A stretch of DNA of 64,000 nt from CAVVST01 sp963750995 (GTDB lineage Bacteria; Acidobacteriota; Vicinamibacteria; Vicinamibacterales; UBA2999). Position numbers and translations under genes: made by a program. Below the pieces are notes generated by a model. It was not told where the DNA came from and did not search any database. It was given only the letters and a program-made list of their open reading frames with translations. Of the stretch, positions 34,228 to 43,415 are shown piece after piece (the stretch's first letter is position 1; every line of letters starts with the position of its first letter). Location of the stretch: NCBI GenBank assembly GCA_963750995.1, contig CAVVST010000005.1, forward strand, positions 1,488,001-1,552,000. The letters run 5' to 3'.

Positions 34228-35520
34228 CTACAGACGGAAGATGCTCGGCGACTCGATCCCCTTGAGCGCATTCCGCGTGTCAACGACGAGCGGGAAACGC
34301 TTGACGATGGCCTGATAGTCGAACACGCGGTGATTTGTACAAATGACCGCGCAGTCGATGCCCTGCCCCGCCTTGTCCTCCGGGACCGAACAGAGCTTGA
34401 GATCGCCGTGCTCCAGCTTCGGCACGTACGGATCGGTGTAGCTCACGGTCGCTCCGCGATGACGCAGCAGCTCGAGAATGTCGAGGGCCGGCGATTCGCG
34501 CATGTCGGTGACGTCTTTCTTGTACGCGACGCCGAACAGGTGGACCTTCGAGCCGTTGACGGCCTTCTTCACCGTGTTGAGCGCTTCGCCGACGCGCTCG
34601 ACGACGTACGCGGGCATCGACGAGTTGACGTGCCCGGCCAGCTCGATGAACCGGCACTCGAAACCGCTCTGGCGAGCCTTCCACGACAAGTAGAACGGAT
34701 CGATGGGAATGCAGTGGCCGCCCAGCCCGGGACCCGGATAGAAGGGCATGAAGCCGAACGGCTTGGTGCCGGCCGCATCGATCACTTCCCAGACGTCGAT
34801 ATTCATGCGGTGCGACATCAGCGCAATCTCGTTCACCATGCCGATGTTGACCGCGCGGAACGTATTTTCGAGCAGCTTGACCATTTCGGCCACGCGCGTC
34901 GAGCTGACCTGCACGACGTTGTCGATGATGGAGCCGTAGAGATCGGCGGCCAGCTCCGTGCTCGCCTTGTTCACGCCGCCCACCACCTTGGGGATCGTCT
35001 TCGTGCTGTACAACTCGTTGCCCGGATCGACGCGTTCGGGAGAGAACGCCAGATGGAAGTCGTGGCCGGCCTTCAGGCCGCCCTCCTCGAGCGCGGGCTG
35101 CACCACTTCGTCGGTTGTCCCTGGATAGGTCGTAGACTCCAGGATCACGAGCTGCCCGGGCTTGAGGTGCGCCTTGACCGAATCCACCGCCTGGACGACG
35201 TAGGAGAGATCGGGGTCCTTGGTCTTGCGCAGCGGCGTGGGCACGCAGATGTCGATAACGTCCATGTCCTTGAGCTTCGACAGGTCGGTCGTTGCCCGGA
35301 GCCGGCCGGCGTTGACGCTGTCCTCGACGTCCTGCGTCTTGACGTCGAGGATATAGCTCCGACCCGCGTTGATTTCCGTCACCTTCGACTTGTCCACGTC
35401 GAAGCCGGTGACGTCGAAGCCCTGTTTCGCAAACTCCACGGCGAGCGGCAGGCCGACGTAGCCGAGGCCGATCACGCCGATGCGCGCCTTTCTGTCTCGA
35501 ATCTGTTCCCGTAAGCTCAC
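34228..35520 (-). CDS. UDP-N-acetylhexosamine/UDP-glucose-type 6-dehydrogenase (WbpA/WecC-like)
   Basis: 430 residues, NAD-dependent oxidation of the C6 hydroxyl of a UDP-sugar to the uronate. IGVIGLGYVGLPLAVEFA (NAD), ESTTYPGTT, catalytic Cys in GPGLGGHCIPIDP and GVAYKKDVTDMRESPAL are all present. The form matches UDP-GlcNAc/ManNAc dehydrogenases better than Ugd. GTG start at 35520. Together with the aminotransferase, oxidoreductase fragment and hexapeptide acetyltransferase at 55-59 kb it could feed a diacetamido-uronic acid pathway. Confidence 0.9.
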   Translation of the reverse strand: MSLREQIRDRKARIGVIGLGYVGLPLAVEFAKQGFDVTGFDVDKSKVTEINAGRSYILDVKTQDVEDSVNAGRLRATTDLSKLKDMDVIDICVPTPLRKTKDPDLSYVVQAVDSVKAHLKPGQLVILESTTYPGTTDEVVQPALEEGGLKAGHDFHLAFSPERVDPGNELYSTKTIPKVVGGVNKASTELAADLYGSIIDNVVQVSSTRVAEMVKLLENTFRAVNIGMVNEIALMSHRMNIDVWEVIDAAGTKPFGFMPFYPGPGLGGHCIPIDPFYLSWKARQSGFECRFIELAGHVNSSMPAYVVERVGEALNTVKKAVNGSKVHLFGVAYKKDVTDMRESPALDILELLRHRGATVSYTDPYVPKLEHGDLKLCSVPEDKAGQGIDCAVICTNHRVFDYQAIVKRFPLVVDTRNALKGIESPSIFRL

Positions 35521-35535
35521 AGTGATTCCTGTTCG

Positions 35536-36525
35536 TTATCGAACCGCGCCGGCCCTGGCCGCCTGTCCCGACAGGCGCGCGAGGTCGGCATCGACCATCA
35601 TCGCAATCAGCTTCTCAAAGCTGACCTGCGGCTCCCAGCCCAGCACACGGCGGCCTTTGCTCGAATCGCCAATCAGGTGGTCGACTTCGGCGGGGCGCAG
35701 AAAGGTGGGGTCGAGGCGAACATATTTCTGCCAGTCGAGGCCGGTGTGCCCGAAGGCAGCTTCGACGAGCTGGCGAACCGAATGAGAAACGCCGGTTGCA
35801 ATGACATAGTCATCAGCGGTGTCCTGCTGGAGCATGAGCCACATCGCCCGCACATAGTCTCCGGCAAAGCCCCAGTCTCGACATGCATCGAGGTTGCCCA
35901 GGCCGAGCTGGTTGGCGAGTCCGAGCTTGATGCGGGCGACGCCGTCGGTCACCTTGCGGGTTACGAACTCGATACCTCGCCGCGGCGACTCGTGGTTGAA
36001 GAGAATGCCCGACACCGCGAACAGCCCATAGCTCTCACGGTAGTTCACCGTGATGTAGTGCCCGAACACCTTCGACACGCCGTACGGGCTGCGCGGATAG
36101 AACGGCGTGAGCTCGGTCTGCGGCACCTCGCGCACGCGCCCGTACATCTCGCTCGACGAGGCCTGGTACAAGCGGATGGTCGGATCGACCTGCCGGATCG
36201 CCTCGAGCACGCGGGTCACGCCCTGCGCGTTGAACTCGCCGGTCAGCAGCGGCTGGTCCCATGACGCCGGCACAAACGACATCGCCGCGAGGTTGTAGAA
36301 CTCCTGCGGCTTCACGTCCTGCACGACCCGGATCAGCGACAGCTGGTCGAGCAGATCCGCGGGACGCAGCGTGATGCGATCGAGCAGGTGCTCGATCCGC
36401 CAGAAATTCGCCGCGCTCAGGCGGCGGACGATGCCGGTGACTTCGTAACCCTTGTCGAGCAGCAGCTCCGCGAGGTACGAGCCGTCCTGTCCCGTGATGC
36501 CGGTGATGATTGCGCGTTTAGCCAT
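35536..36525 (-). CDS. gmd: GDP-mannose 4,6-dehydratase
   Basis: 329-residue extended SDR. ITGITGQDGSYLAELLL binds NADP; YQASSSEMYG and YPRSPYGVSK carry the Ser/Glu and Tyr-Lys catalytic residues; NHESPRRG and CRDWGFAGDYV are typical of Gmd. It makes GDP-4-keto-6-deoxymannose, precursor of GDP-rhamnose, fucose or perosamine. The start overlaps the RmlD-like stop by 8 bp; that reductase may use its product. Confidence 0.93.
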   Translation of the reverse strand: MAKRAIITGITGQDGSYLAELLLDKGYEVTGIVRRLSAANFWRIEHLLDRITLRPADLLDQLSLIRVVQDVKPQEFYNLAAMSFVPASWDQPLLTGEFNAQGVTRVLEAIRQVDPTIRLYQASSSEMYGRVREVPQTELTPFYPRSPYGVSKVFGHYITVNYRESYGLFAVSGILFNHESPRRGIEFVTRKVTDGVARIKLGLANQLGLGNLDACRDWGFAGDYVRAMWLMLQQDTADDYVIATGVSHSVRQLVEAAFGHTGLDWQKYVRLDPTFLRPAEVDHLIGDSSKGRRVLGWEPQVSFEKLIAMMVDADLARLSGQAARAGAVR

Positions 36526-37405
36526 GCACTTTGTCTACCTTGGCGTTCCGTATCTGCCGCGCCGCGATCCATCGCTGCAGCGCATCGTTCCAGGCGGGCA
36601 TCGCGCAGCCCGCCGCCTCCAGCTTCTGGTTGGACAGCGCGCAGAACCGCGGCCGCGCGGCCTTGAACGCCGTCTGGTCGAGCGTGACGAGCTGGAGCCG
36701 CGGCCGCACACCCATCAGCCGTGCCGCTTCCACGGCGACGCCGTGCCACGTCGTGTGCCCCGAGTTTACGCAGTGATACAGTCCCGGCGCGGCGCCCGAT
36801 TCCACCAGGTGCCTGACCGCGCTGACGACGTCGTCCACGTAGCTCGGCGACACTACCCGGTCCGTGAAAACGCGCACGTCGGCACCGCGCTCGAGCCCGT
36901 CGAGGATCGCATCGAGCGAACTCTGGCGGCCCGTCCACCCTTCGATTGCGCCGAAGAGGCTTTCGACGCGCAGGACGAACGACCGGCCCGATTCCAGGGC
37001 GAACCAGTCGCCCAGCAGCTTGCTCAACCCATAGACGCTGCGCGGCGACGCCAGCGCGGTTTCGTCGTAGGGCTCGTCGGCCGCGCCGTCGAACACGAAG
37101 TCGGTCCCGAAATGCACGAATGTCGCGCCGCAGGCCTCCGCGGCGCGGGCGAGGCTTCGCACGGCAAACGCGTTGACAGCGAGCGCCTCCACCGCGCGAT
37201 CCTCCGCGCCGTCGACGTTGTTGAAGGCGGCGCAGTTGAGGACCAGGGACGGTGCCGCCGCCGCGATCGTGTCACGCACGGCGAGCGGGTCGGTGACGTC
37301 GAGCCCGTGCCTGCCGTGCGCGATGACCTGGTCACCACCGAACGCCTCGACCAGGGCCGCGCCCAGCCGTCCCGCCGCGCCAGTCACAAGGATTCGGTCC
37401 TTCAT
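36518..37405 (-). CDS. RmlD-like sugar nucleotide reductase
   Basis: 295 residues. TGAAGRLGAALVEAF at the N-terminus, FGTDFVFDG, YGLSKLLGD (Tyr-XXX-Lys) and RVESLFG match the dTDP-4-dehydrorhamnose reductase family. Being coupled to gmd and with no rmlA, B or C nearby, it more likely reduces the GDP-4-keto-6-deoxy sugar (Rmd-like) than a dTDP sugar. A TATAGA box lies five bases upstream of the ATG at 37405, so this operon may also be nearly leaderless. Confidence 0.82.
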   Translation of the reverse strand: MKDRILVTGAAGRLGAALVEAFGGDQVIAHGRHGLDVTDPLAVRDTIAAAAPSLVLNCAAFNNVDGAEDRAVEALAVNAFAVRSLARAAEACGATFVHFGTDFVFDGAADEPYDETALASPRSVYGLSKLLGDWFALESGRSFVLRVESLFGAIEGWTGRQSSLDAILDGLERGADVRVFTDRVVSPSYVDDVVSAVRHLVESGAAPGLYHCVNSGHTTWHGVAVEAARLMGVRPRLQLVTLDQTAFKAARPRFCALSNQKLEAAGCAMPAWNDALQRWIAARQIRNAKVDKVHG

Positions 37406-37470
37406 TGGCCTCTATACCGACGGTTCACAGGCGCCCGCAAACTCCGTATCGTACCATTTCCAAACAAACT

Positions 37471-38574
37471 ATGGATACGTCCCGGATTGATGCCGCCGTC
37501 ATCGGCGGAGGCGTGGTCGGCCTTGCGGCCGCCTGGTCCATCGCCAGGCGCGGCCACAGCGTGTGCGTACTGGAGCGCGAGCGCCGGCCCGGGCTGGGCA
37601 CGAGCACGCATAACAGTCAGGTGATCCACGCCGGCATGTATTACCCGGCGGGAACGCTGAAGGCCACGTACTGCGTCGAGGGCGCGCGGATGCTCTACGA
37701 CTTCTGCGCGGCACATGGCGTGGCCCATCAACGCTGCGGCAAGCTGATCGTGGCTCAGCACCCCGCCGACGTCAACGCGCTCGAGGCGTTGAAAGTACGA
37801 GGGGAGAGAAACGGGGTGCGCGGCCTGGCGATTGTCGACCAGGCGTTCATCCGCGAGCGCGAACCGCACGTGCGCGCCACGGCGGCCCTGCACTCCCCCG
37901 ATACCGGCGTCCTCGATGCGGAAGCGCTGGTCCGGACGCTCGAGCGGCTGTGCGTGGATCACGGCGCCGCGATCCTGACCGGCACGCCGCTGAGCGGCGC
38001 GGATCGGCGCCACGGCGACCTCGAGCTTCGCACGCCGTCCGAACGCATCCTGGCCCGCGTGGTCGTCAACGCCGCTGGTCTCTACGCAGACGAGGTGTCA
38101 GCCGCGTTTGGCGGCGAGGCGTTCACGATCTACCCGTGCCGCGGCGAGTATGCGGAGCTGGTGCCTGCCCGGCGACCGCTCGTCAACGCCCTCGTGTATC
38201 CCCTGCCGCACGCGTCGGGCCATAGCCTCGGGGTGCACCTCTCGAAGACTGTCCACGGAAACGTCACGCTCGGACCAACCGTGTGCTTCCAGGCGCGCAA
38301 GGACGACTACGAGTCGAACCGGATTCCGCTCGAAGACTTTCTCGAGCCCGCGCGCGAGCTGCTGCCGGCGCTGGGGCTCGAAGATCTCAGGCTCGGAGGC
38401 AGCGGCATTCGCCCAAAGCTCCACCCTCCTGAAGGTTCGTTTGCCGATTTCCGGGTTGGTTGGGACCGGGACTGTCCGGGCCTGATTCAGGCGGCGGGCA
38501 TCGAATCGCCCGGGCTTACGGCCTGCCTGGCGATTGGCGAAGAGATCGCGCGGCTAGTTCAGGAAGGGTCGTGA
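37471..38574 (+). CDS. FAD-dependent oxidoreductase, L-2-hydroxyglutarate oxidase-like (DAO family)
   Basis: 367 residues. The FAD-binding GGGVVGLAAAWSIARRGHSV opens the protein. STHNSQVIHAGMYYPAG and CRGEYAELVP, with the C-terminal GIESPGLTACLAIG, are typical of LhgO-type enzymes. It would oxidise L-2-hydroxyglutarate to 2-oxoglutarate and pass electrons to quinone. It lies alone on the plus strand inside a minus-strand polysaccharide region; its 3' end overlaps the convergent glycosyltransferase by 21 bp. Metabolic repair is the likelier job. Confidence 0.85.
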   Translation: MDTSRIDAAVIGGGVVGLAAAWSIARRGHSVCVLERERRPGLGTSTHNSQVIHAGMYYPAGTLKATYCVEGARMLYDFCAAHGVAHQRCGKLIVAQHPADVNALEALKVRGERNGVRGLAIVDQAFIREREPHVRATAALHSPDTGVLDAEALVRTLERLCVDHGAAILTGTPLSGADRRHGDLELRTPSERILARVVVNAAGLYADEVSAAFGGEAFTIYPCRGEYAELVPARRPLVNALVYPLPHASGHSLGVHLSKTVHGNVTLGPTVCFQARKDDYESNRIPLEDFLEPARELLPALGLEDLRLGGSGIRPKLHPPEGSFADFRVGWDRDCPGLIQAAGIESPGLTACLAIGEEIARLVQEGS

Positions 38575-39420
38575 CTGCTGGAGCTTGAGCCAGCAGCGTG
38601 CGGCCAGCAGCACCTTCGCCGCGAGCCGCTTCGGAGACGCGGTCGTGGCGACGTGCGTCGAGTAATACAGGTAGGCACTCTCGTGAAACGCGCGGATCGC
38701 GGACGATCGCACCACGCGGCTGGAGTGCCCGACACGGTGAATGGCAGTCGCTGCCGGGACGTACCGGATCTGATAGCGCTCGCCGCGCAGCCGCCGACAC
38801 AGGTCGGCGTCTTCCCAGTACAGAAAATAGCGTTCGTCGAATCCGTGGACCCGGTCCAGGGCGCTGCGGCGGGCGAGCATGCACGCCCCTGAGACCCAGT
38901 CGACCTCGATGCTGGCGCCGCTTGCGTCTGCGACCACGTTGCGCTTCGAGACGGCCAGGTTGGGCAGCGCCCGGCGCAACGCCGCCGAGCGTCCGAACAG
39001 ACCCGTGAGCATGTCGGGATCGCCTCGCGCACTCCCCTGCACAGACCCGTCCGGATTAAGGATTCGAGGCCCGACCAGCGCCACGCGCTCGTCACGCTGC
39101 AGTTCGCCGTTGAGTACGCCGAACGCGCCCCGCTCGAGCCGGCAATCGGGGTTCATGATCAGGACCGTCGGGGCGGCGGTCGCCGCCAGCCCCTGGTTGA
39201 CCCCGCGCGCGAATCCGACGTTCTGGGGGTTCTGGACGACGCGCGCGTGCGGCGCGAACGCTGCCACCTCCTCGGCGCTGCCGTCGGACGAGGCGTTGTC
39301 GACGACCACGGCCTCCCAGGACCGCTCCGCCATATCGTCGGCGATCGACTGCAGTGCCATCGCCAGTTCGCGGCCGGCGTTGTAATTGACGAGGATGGCG
39401 CTGACCTGCGGAACCGTCAC
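38554..39420 (-). CDS. Glycosyltransferase family 2 (rhamnosyltransferase-like)
   Basis: 288 residues, GT-A fold. SAILVNYNAGRELAMAL, VVVDNASSDGS and MNPDCRL (DXD-equivalent) are followed by VDWVSGACMLARR and GFDERYFLYWEDADL, typical of WbbL-like cytoplasmic rhamnosyltransferases. The donor could be the deoxyhexose made by gmd and the reductase nearby. Coupled by ATGA to the next upstream glycosyltransferase. Confidence 0.88.
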   Translation of the reverse strand: MTVPQVSAILVNYNAGRELAMALQSIADDMAERSWEAVVVDNASSDGSAEEVAAFAPHARVVQNPQNVGFARGVNQGLAATAAPTVLIMNPDCRLERGAFGVLNGELQRDERVALVGPRILNPDGSVQGSARGDPDMLTGLFGRSAALRRALPNLAVSKRNVVADASGASIEVDWVSGACMLARRSALDRVHGFDERYFLYWEDADLCRRLRGERYQIRYVPAATAIHRVGHSSRVVRSSAIRAFHESAYLYYSTHVATTASPKRLAAKVLLAARCWLKLQQSRPFLN

Positions 39421-40418
39421 CGCGTCTGCTCCGCGAGTCCGACATCGAACCGTTTTTCGCGCACCTTCGCGGTCAGCCAGCCGCGGTCGAGGTGCTGCTC
39501 AATCGCGGCGGATCCGACCAGGGCTGAGTTCTGTATCGCCGCCCGTTTCCGCATGACACCGGGCAGCGCCGCCACAGCCGCGCCCTTGGCGCGGAGAAAG
39601 GCGCCGAGCAGCCCGAGGCGGGCGAAATGCGCCGCGGCGGCGGCATTGTAGACGATGTGGCCGGGCAGCGTGCGCAGCAACAGCGAGCCCGGCGTGTTCT
39701 TGAGAAACACCCATTCCAGGTTGCGCTGGCCGTAGAACACCGCAAATTTGCTGATTGTGCCAAGCGTCGCGCTGCCGCGGTGCCGCACGATGGCGTCCGG
39801 CACGTAGCGGCACCGGTAGCCGCGCAGGCGCGCACGGTACGAAAGGTCGACGTCCTCGTGGGACGCGAAGAAGTCTTCGTCGAAACCACCCAGCTCGTCG
39901 AAGACCTTCTTCGGCATCAGGCAGGCGGCGCCGCAGACGCCGAATACTTCCATCGCCTGGGACGCGTTCTCCGCGCGGTCGCCGTGCAGCCGCTTGTACG
40001 CGCCGCCCCAGCGGAAAGCGCCGTCGCCGGCGCTGTCGATGACCGACGGATCGTGCATGTACACGATGCGAGAGGTGACGAGCAGGCTTCTCGAAGCGGC
40101 ATCGACGCCGGCGCGGAGCGCGCGAAGCCAGCCGGGATCGGCCACCGTGTCGTTATTGAGGAACGCGACGTACTCGCCGCGCGCCTCGCGCGCCCCGACA
40201 TTGCTGCCGCCGGCAAAGCCGTGATTCGCGTCAAGCGGAACAAGCCTGACCTCGGGAAACCTGGCGCGTACGTACGCCGGCGTTCCATCGGACGAGCCGT
40301 TATCGACCAGGACGATCTCCGCATTCACGCCCTGCTGCGCCTGCAGCGCCTTCAGGCAGGCTTCCAGGTACTGACGGCCGTTCCAGGTGACGATGACGAC
40401 AGACACCTCAGGCGACAC
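39417..40418 (-). CDS. Glycosyltransferase family 2
   Basis: 333 residues with the same architecture as the downstream neighbour: VVIVTWNGRQYLEACL, LVDNGSSDGTP, FLNNDTVADPGWL, FGVCGAACLMPKKVF and GGFDEDFFASHEDVDLSYR. A C-terminal amphipathic region (about 240-300) may contact the membrane. Its stop overlaps the next start by four bases and its own start lies within the 3' end of the GT4 gene, so three transferases are co-translated. Confidence 0.88.
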   Translation of the reverse strand: MSPEVSVVIVTWNGRQYLEACLKALQAQQGVNAEIVLVDNGSSDGTPAYVRARFPEVRLVPLDANHGFAGGSNVGAREARGEYVAFLNNDTVADPGWLRALRAGVDAASRSLLVTSRIVYMHDPSVIDSAGDGAFRWGGAYKRLHGDRAENASQAMEVFGVCGAACLMPKKVFDELGGFDEDFFASHEDVDLSYRARLRGYRCRYVPDAIVRHRGSATLGTISKFAVFYGQRNLEWVFLKNTPGSLLLRTLPGHIVYNAAAAAHFARLGLLGAFLRAKGAAVAALPGVMRKRAAIQNSALVGSAAIEQHLDRGWLTAKVREKRFDVGLAEQTR

Positions 40419-41508
40419 GGCGGTACACCTCGAGGGTTAGCCGTGCCGTCCGCTCCCAGGTGAACTCGGCCGCACGCCGTAAGCCGGCGGCGCGCAGTCG
40501 GGCGCGCACGTGCTCGTCGTTCGCCACCTCCAGCATCGCCATCGTCCAGGCGGCCGCGTCCGCTGGATCAAGCAGCAGGCCGCCTTCGCCGACGACTTCG
40601 GGAATCGCGGTCACATGCGAGGCGATCACCGGGGTTCCACAGGCCATCGCTTCGATCAGCGGCAGACCGAAGCCCTCGTAGAAAGACGGATAGACGAGCG
40701 CCGCGGCGCCACGGTACAACGCGCGCAACCGGCGCTCGGTGACGGATCCGAGCAGCACGACGGCGTCACCGGCGCCTGCCTGTGCCGCCATCGCACGAAT
40801 CGTTGCACCGACGCCGCGATCGGTGCCGGCCAGCAACAGCGACAAGGGCGCCGTCGTCGCCATGCGCCGGGCCGCCAGCAGCGCCTCCACCAGCATTGGC
40901 AGGTTGCGCCGTTCGTGCAGGTCGCCGACGTGCAGCACGTACGGCGGGGTCACGCCCGGTGGCAGCTCCAACGACATGCCCGGATCTCCAGGGGCGAAGG
41001 CCTCGTCGACGCCGAGAGGGGTGACCGTCATGCGCTCCATCGGTATCCGGTAGGCGGCGGTGATCTCGTCCGCCGAAAAACGCGACACGGTCAGGATATG
41101 TGAGGCGGCTGCCGCGCTCTGCCGGTAAAACGCGCGGCGGGCCCAGTCGCGCCGGTAGGGGTACCACTGCGGGTGGCGCTCGTAACTTACGTCATGCACA
41201 GTGAGCACGACTGGCGCATGCGCCCAGAAAGGCGCCGTGTAGGCGGGTGCGTGAATGACGTCGACCTTGGCGCGCCTGGCTGCGCGAGGCACGCCGACCA
41301 GCGTCCAGCCAAGGTTCGTCGGCGGATGCGGAGGTTCGGCCACGTGCCTGGTGCCGGCGGGCACCACGCTTGAATCGCGCCCGCCGAGCGCCACGATCTC
41401 CAGCGGCTCGCCCAGCGCCAGCAACGCACGGGTCAGGCCCCTGACGTAGCGACGAATACCGGGCGCGGGGGAGGCGAATGCGCGCCCGTCGATGCCTATA
41501 CGGAGCAT
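40408..41508 (-). CDS. Glycosyltransferase family 4
   Basis: 366 residues, GT-B fold. N-terminal GIDGRAFASPAPGIRRYV (acceptor side), TVHDVSYERHP, then the donor domain with LHVGDLHERRNLP, VLLGSVTERRLRALY and FYEGFGLPLIEAMACGTPVIAS (the EX7E region). Probably adds mannose or a related sugar to a lipid-linked glycan. ATG 41508 is preferred over the longer frame to 41526. First gene of the three-transferase minus-strand block, after a palindromic intergenic stretch. Confidence 0.88.
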   Translation of the reverse strand: MLRIGIDGRAFASPAPGIRRYVRGLTRALLALGEPLEIVALGGRDSSVVPAGTRHVAEPPHPPTNLGWTLVGVPRAARRAKVDVIHAPAYTAPFWAHAPVVLTVHDVSYERHPQWYPYRRDWARRAFYRQSAAAASHILTVSRFSADEITAAYRIPMERMTVTPLGVDEAFAPGDPGMSLELPPGVTPPYVLHVGDLHERRNLPMLVEALLAARRMATTAPLSLLLAGTDRGVGATIRAMAAQAGAGDAVVLLGSVTERRLRALYRGAAALVYPSFYEGFGLPLIEAMACGTPVIASHVTAIPEVVGEGGLLLDPADAAAWTMAMLEVANDEHVRARLRAAGLRRAAEFTWERTARLTLEVYRRVA

Positions 41509-41610
41509 GACGGGGGAAGGGGGCAAAGGGGAAGGGGATAAGGCGGTCTCAGGAAATAGGCCTGCTGCCTGAGACAGCCTTTCCCCCTTGCCCCTTCCCT
41601 CTTACCCTTT
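41509..41610. repeat. Imperfect palindrome rich in AGGGGAAGGGG
   Basis: The left half GGGCAAAGGGGAAGGGGATA with GGCGGTCTCAGG can pair with CCTGAGACAGCC and TTTCCCCCTTGCCCCTT in the right half, across the loop AAATAGGCCTGCTG. It fills the whole interval between two minus-strand genes and may be a dispersed element or a transcript end for the WecA-like gene. No second copy is seen in the window. Confidence 0.5.
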
Positions 41611-43409
41611 TCAACGTATCTCCATGTGCAGGCGGCGGACAGGGCGATCGAGCTGCCCGCACACTTCACGGATGCGGTGCTCCACGCTGCCGTTGATCGC
41701 GGGACTGCTGAGAATCACCTCGTCGACGCTATAGCGCTCCATCGTGTACTGGAGCCCGTCAATCGTTGCCCCGGACCGGCACCCCCATGATCCAGCGCCG
41801 CGCTTTCATCGGGTCGTCATCGATGAAGGCGACCGGGTTCATGTTCCACTGGGTGTTGGCGCGCATCTCGCGGACCAGTGTCTGCCCGAACTGGCCGGCG
41901 CCGTAGACGATCACGCGCCGGCTGCGCTTGTTGCGGACCGCCGCCACCAGGTTCATCGCGCGGAACGACGCGCGCGTGGCGACGATGGCGATGCCCAGCA
42001 GGATCGCGTCGAGCAGAAACGCAACGCGCGAAAATCCCTCCAGGCGATACAGGTACGCCGCAGTCAGCACCGACAGCAGCGATCCCAGGCCGACACCGCG
42101 CATGACCGCCGTCAGATCGCGCAGCCCGAACGTATTCCAGGAGCGCTGATACAGGCCCGAGGCATAGAGCGCGGCCAGCTTGCACCCAAGCACGATCGGC
42201 AGCGACGCCGTGAAGTACGGCAGGAAGTTGTCGAGATCCTCCCCCTCGAACCGCAGCCGGTAGGCGAGGTAGTAGCACACCGCGATGAGAATGAAGTCGA
42301 GCATCACCTCGGCGGCGTGCCAGCGAAACGCCAGGTCCTTCAGGAACGGCGCAAACGACGACTTCTGCAGCGCGATGAAATCCTCGGCATCGTAGGCGGG
42401 GATCCGGGCCAGGTAGATCCCGAGGAGCACCAGCAGCACGCCAAACACCGCCACCAGCGGCAGCATCGGCTCGAGGCCCCGGCTCCACATCAGCAGCCAG
42501 GCGCAGCTGCCGCCGACCAGGCCGAGCAGGTACAGGATCCGGACGGCGCTCCGCTCCGAAAATCCCAGCGACACCAGGCGATGCGACACGTGATCGGTGC
42601 CGCCCCTCGTCGCCTTGCGCCCGGCCAGCCGGCGCAGCACCAGAACGAAGCCAGTGTCGAAGATCGGCACGATGAGCACGAGCACGACGATGACCAGCGG
42701 GTTGATGAAGGCGAGCGGGGCATTGTAGGCCGGCACGAGCGAGGCCGATGCCAGCAGGCCGCCGATGAAGAGGCTCCCGCAGTCGCCCATGAACAGGCGC
42801 GCCCTGCTGCGATTCCAGTACAGGAAGCCAAGCAGCGCTCCGGCCAGCGACGTCAACAGGACCGACGACCGTCGAACCGAGGTACCCGGGCATCAATGCC
42901 ACCAGGAACGCGGCCGCGATCAGTCCCACCCCGGCGGCGAGGCCGTCCATGTTGTCGAGAAGGTTCATCGCGTGGCAGATGCCGGCGAACCACACGATCG
43001 CCACGAGCGTGAAGAGCGACGGCAGCGCGCCGTCAGGCTCGGTGCCGGCCAGCGCGAAGACCAGGAAGGCGCCGATGGCCAGCGACGACACCAGCTTGGC
43101 CAGCGGCGAGAGCTGCAGCCGGTCGTCGAAAACGCCGACGACGAACATCGCCAGCGCAGCCAGCGGCACGGGAACCCATTCCGCGGGCACGTCGATCAGA
43201 TCCGGACGCGCCACCAGCGCCACGAATCCGGCAATGGTGGCCGCCGCGATCGCGATCCCGCCCATCGTCGGCGTCGGCGCGGAGTGCCAGCGATCCGGCC
43301 GCGGCGGGACGACGGCGCCGCTGGCCGGCGCATAGCGGCGCACCAGGCCGCCGCCGATGACGCTGCTTGCGGCGGCAATCGCAAAGACGATCGCCAAGAG
43401 TATCAACAC
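41611..43409 (-). CDS. WecA/MraY-type phosphosugar transferase fused to a FlaA1/CapD-like N-terminal module (two frameshifts in this sequence)
   Basis: About 599 residues. First 310: polyprenyl-phosphate HexNAc-1-phosphate transferase with VVGVFDDRLQL, NLLDNMDGLAAG and FMGDCGSLFIGG, about ten helices. Then four more helices and a Rossmann segment RVIVYGAGQFGQTLVREM, FIDDDP and GVPVRG, ending EIR at 41611. The second part equals the N-terminal half of CapD/FlaA1-like enzymes but lacks the catalytic dehydratase domain. Shifts near 42870 (GTCGGTC) and 41766 (GGCAACGAT) each vanish on removing one base. It should start lipid-linked glycan assembly at the cytoplasmic membrane. Confidence 0.75.
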
Positions 43410-43415
43410 GATAGG

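Noticed and set aside
36107..36298. Small plus-strand ORF opposite gmd, and similar short ORFs opposite other enzymes
   Set aside because: They are antisense shadows without start signals or conserved motifs.
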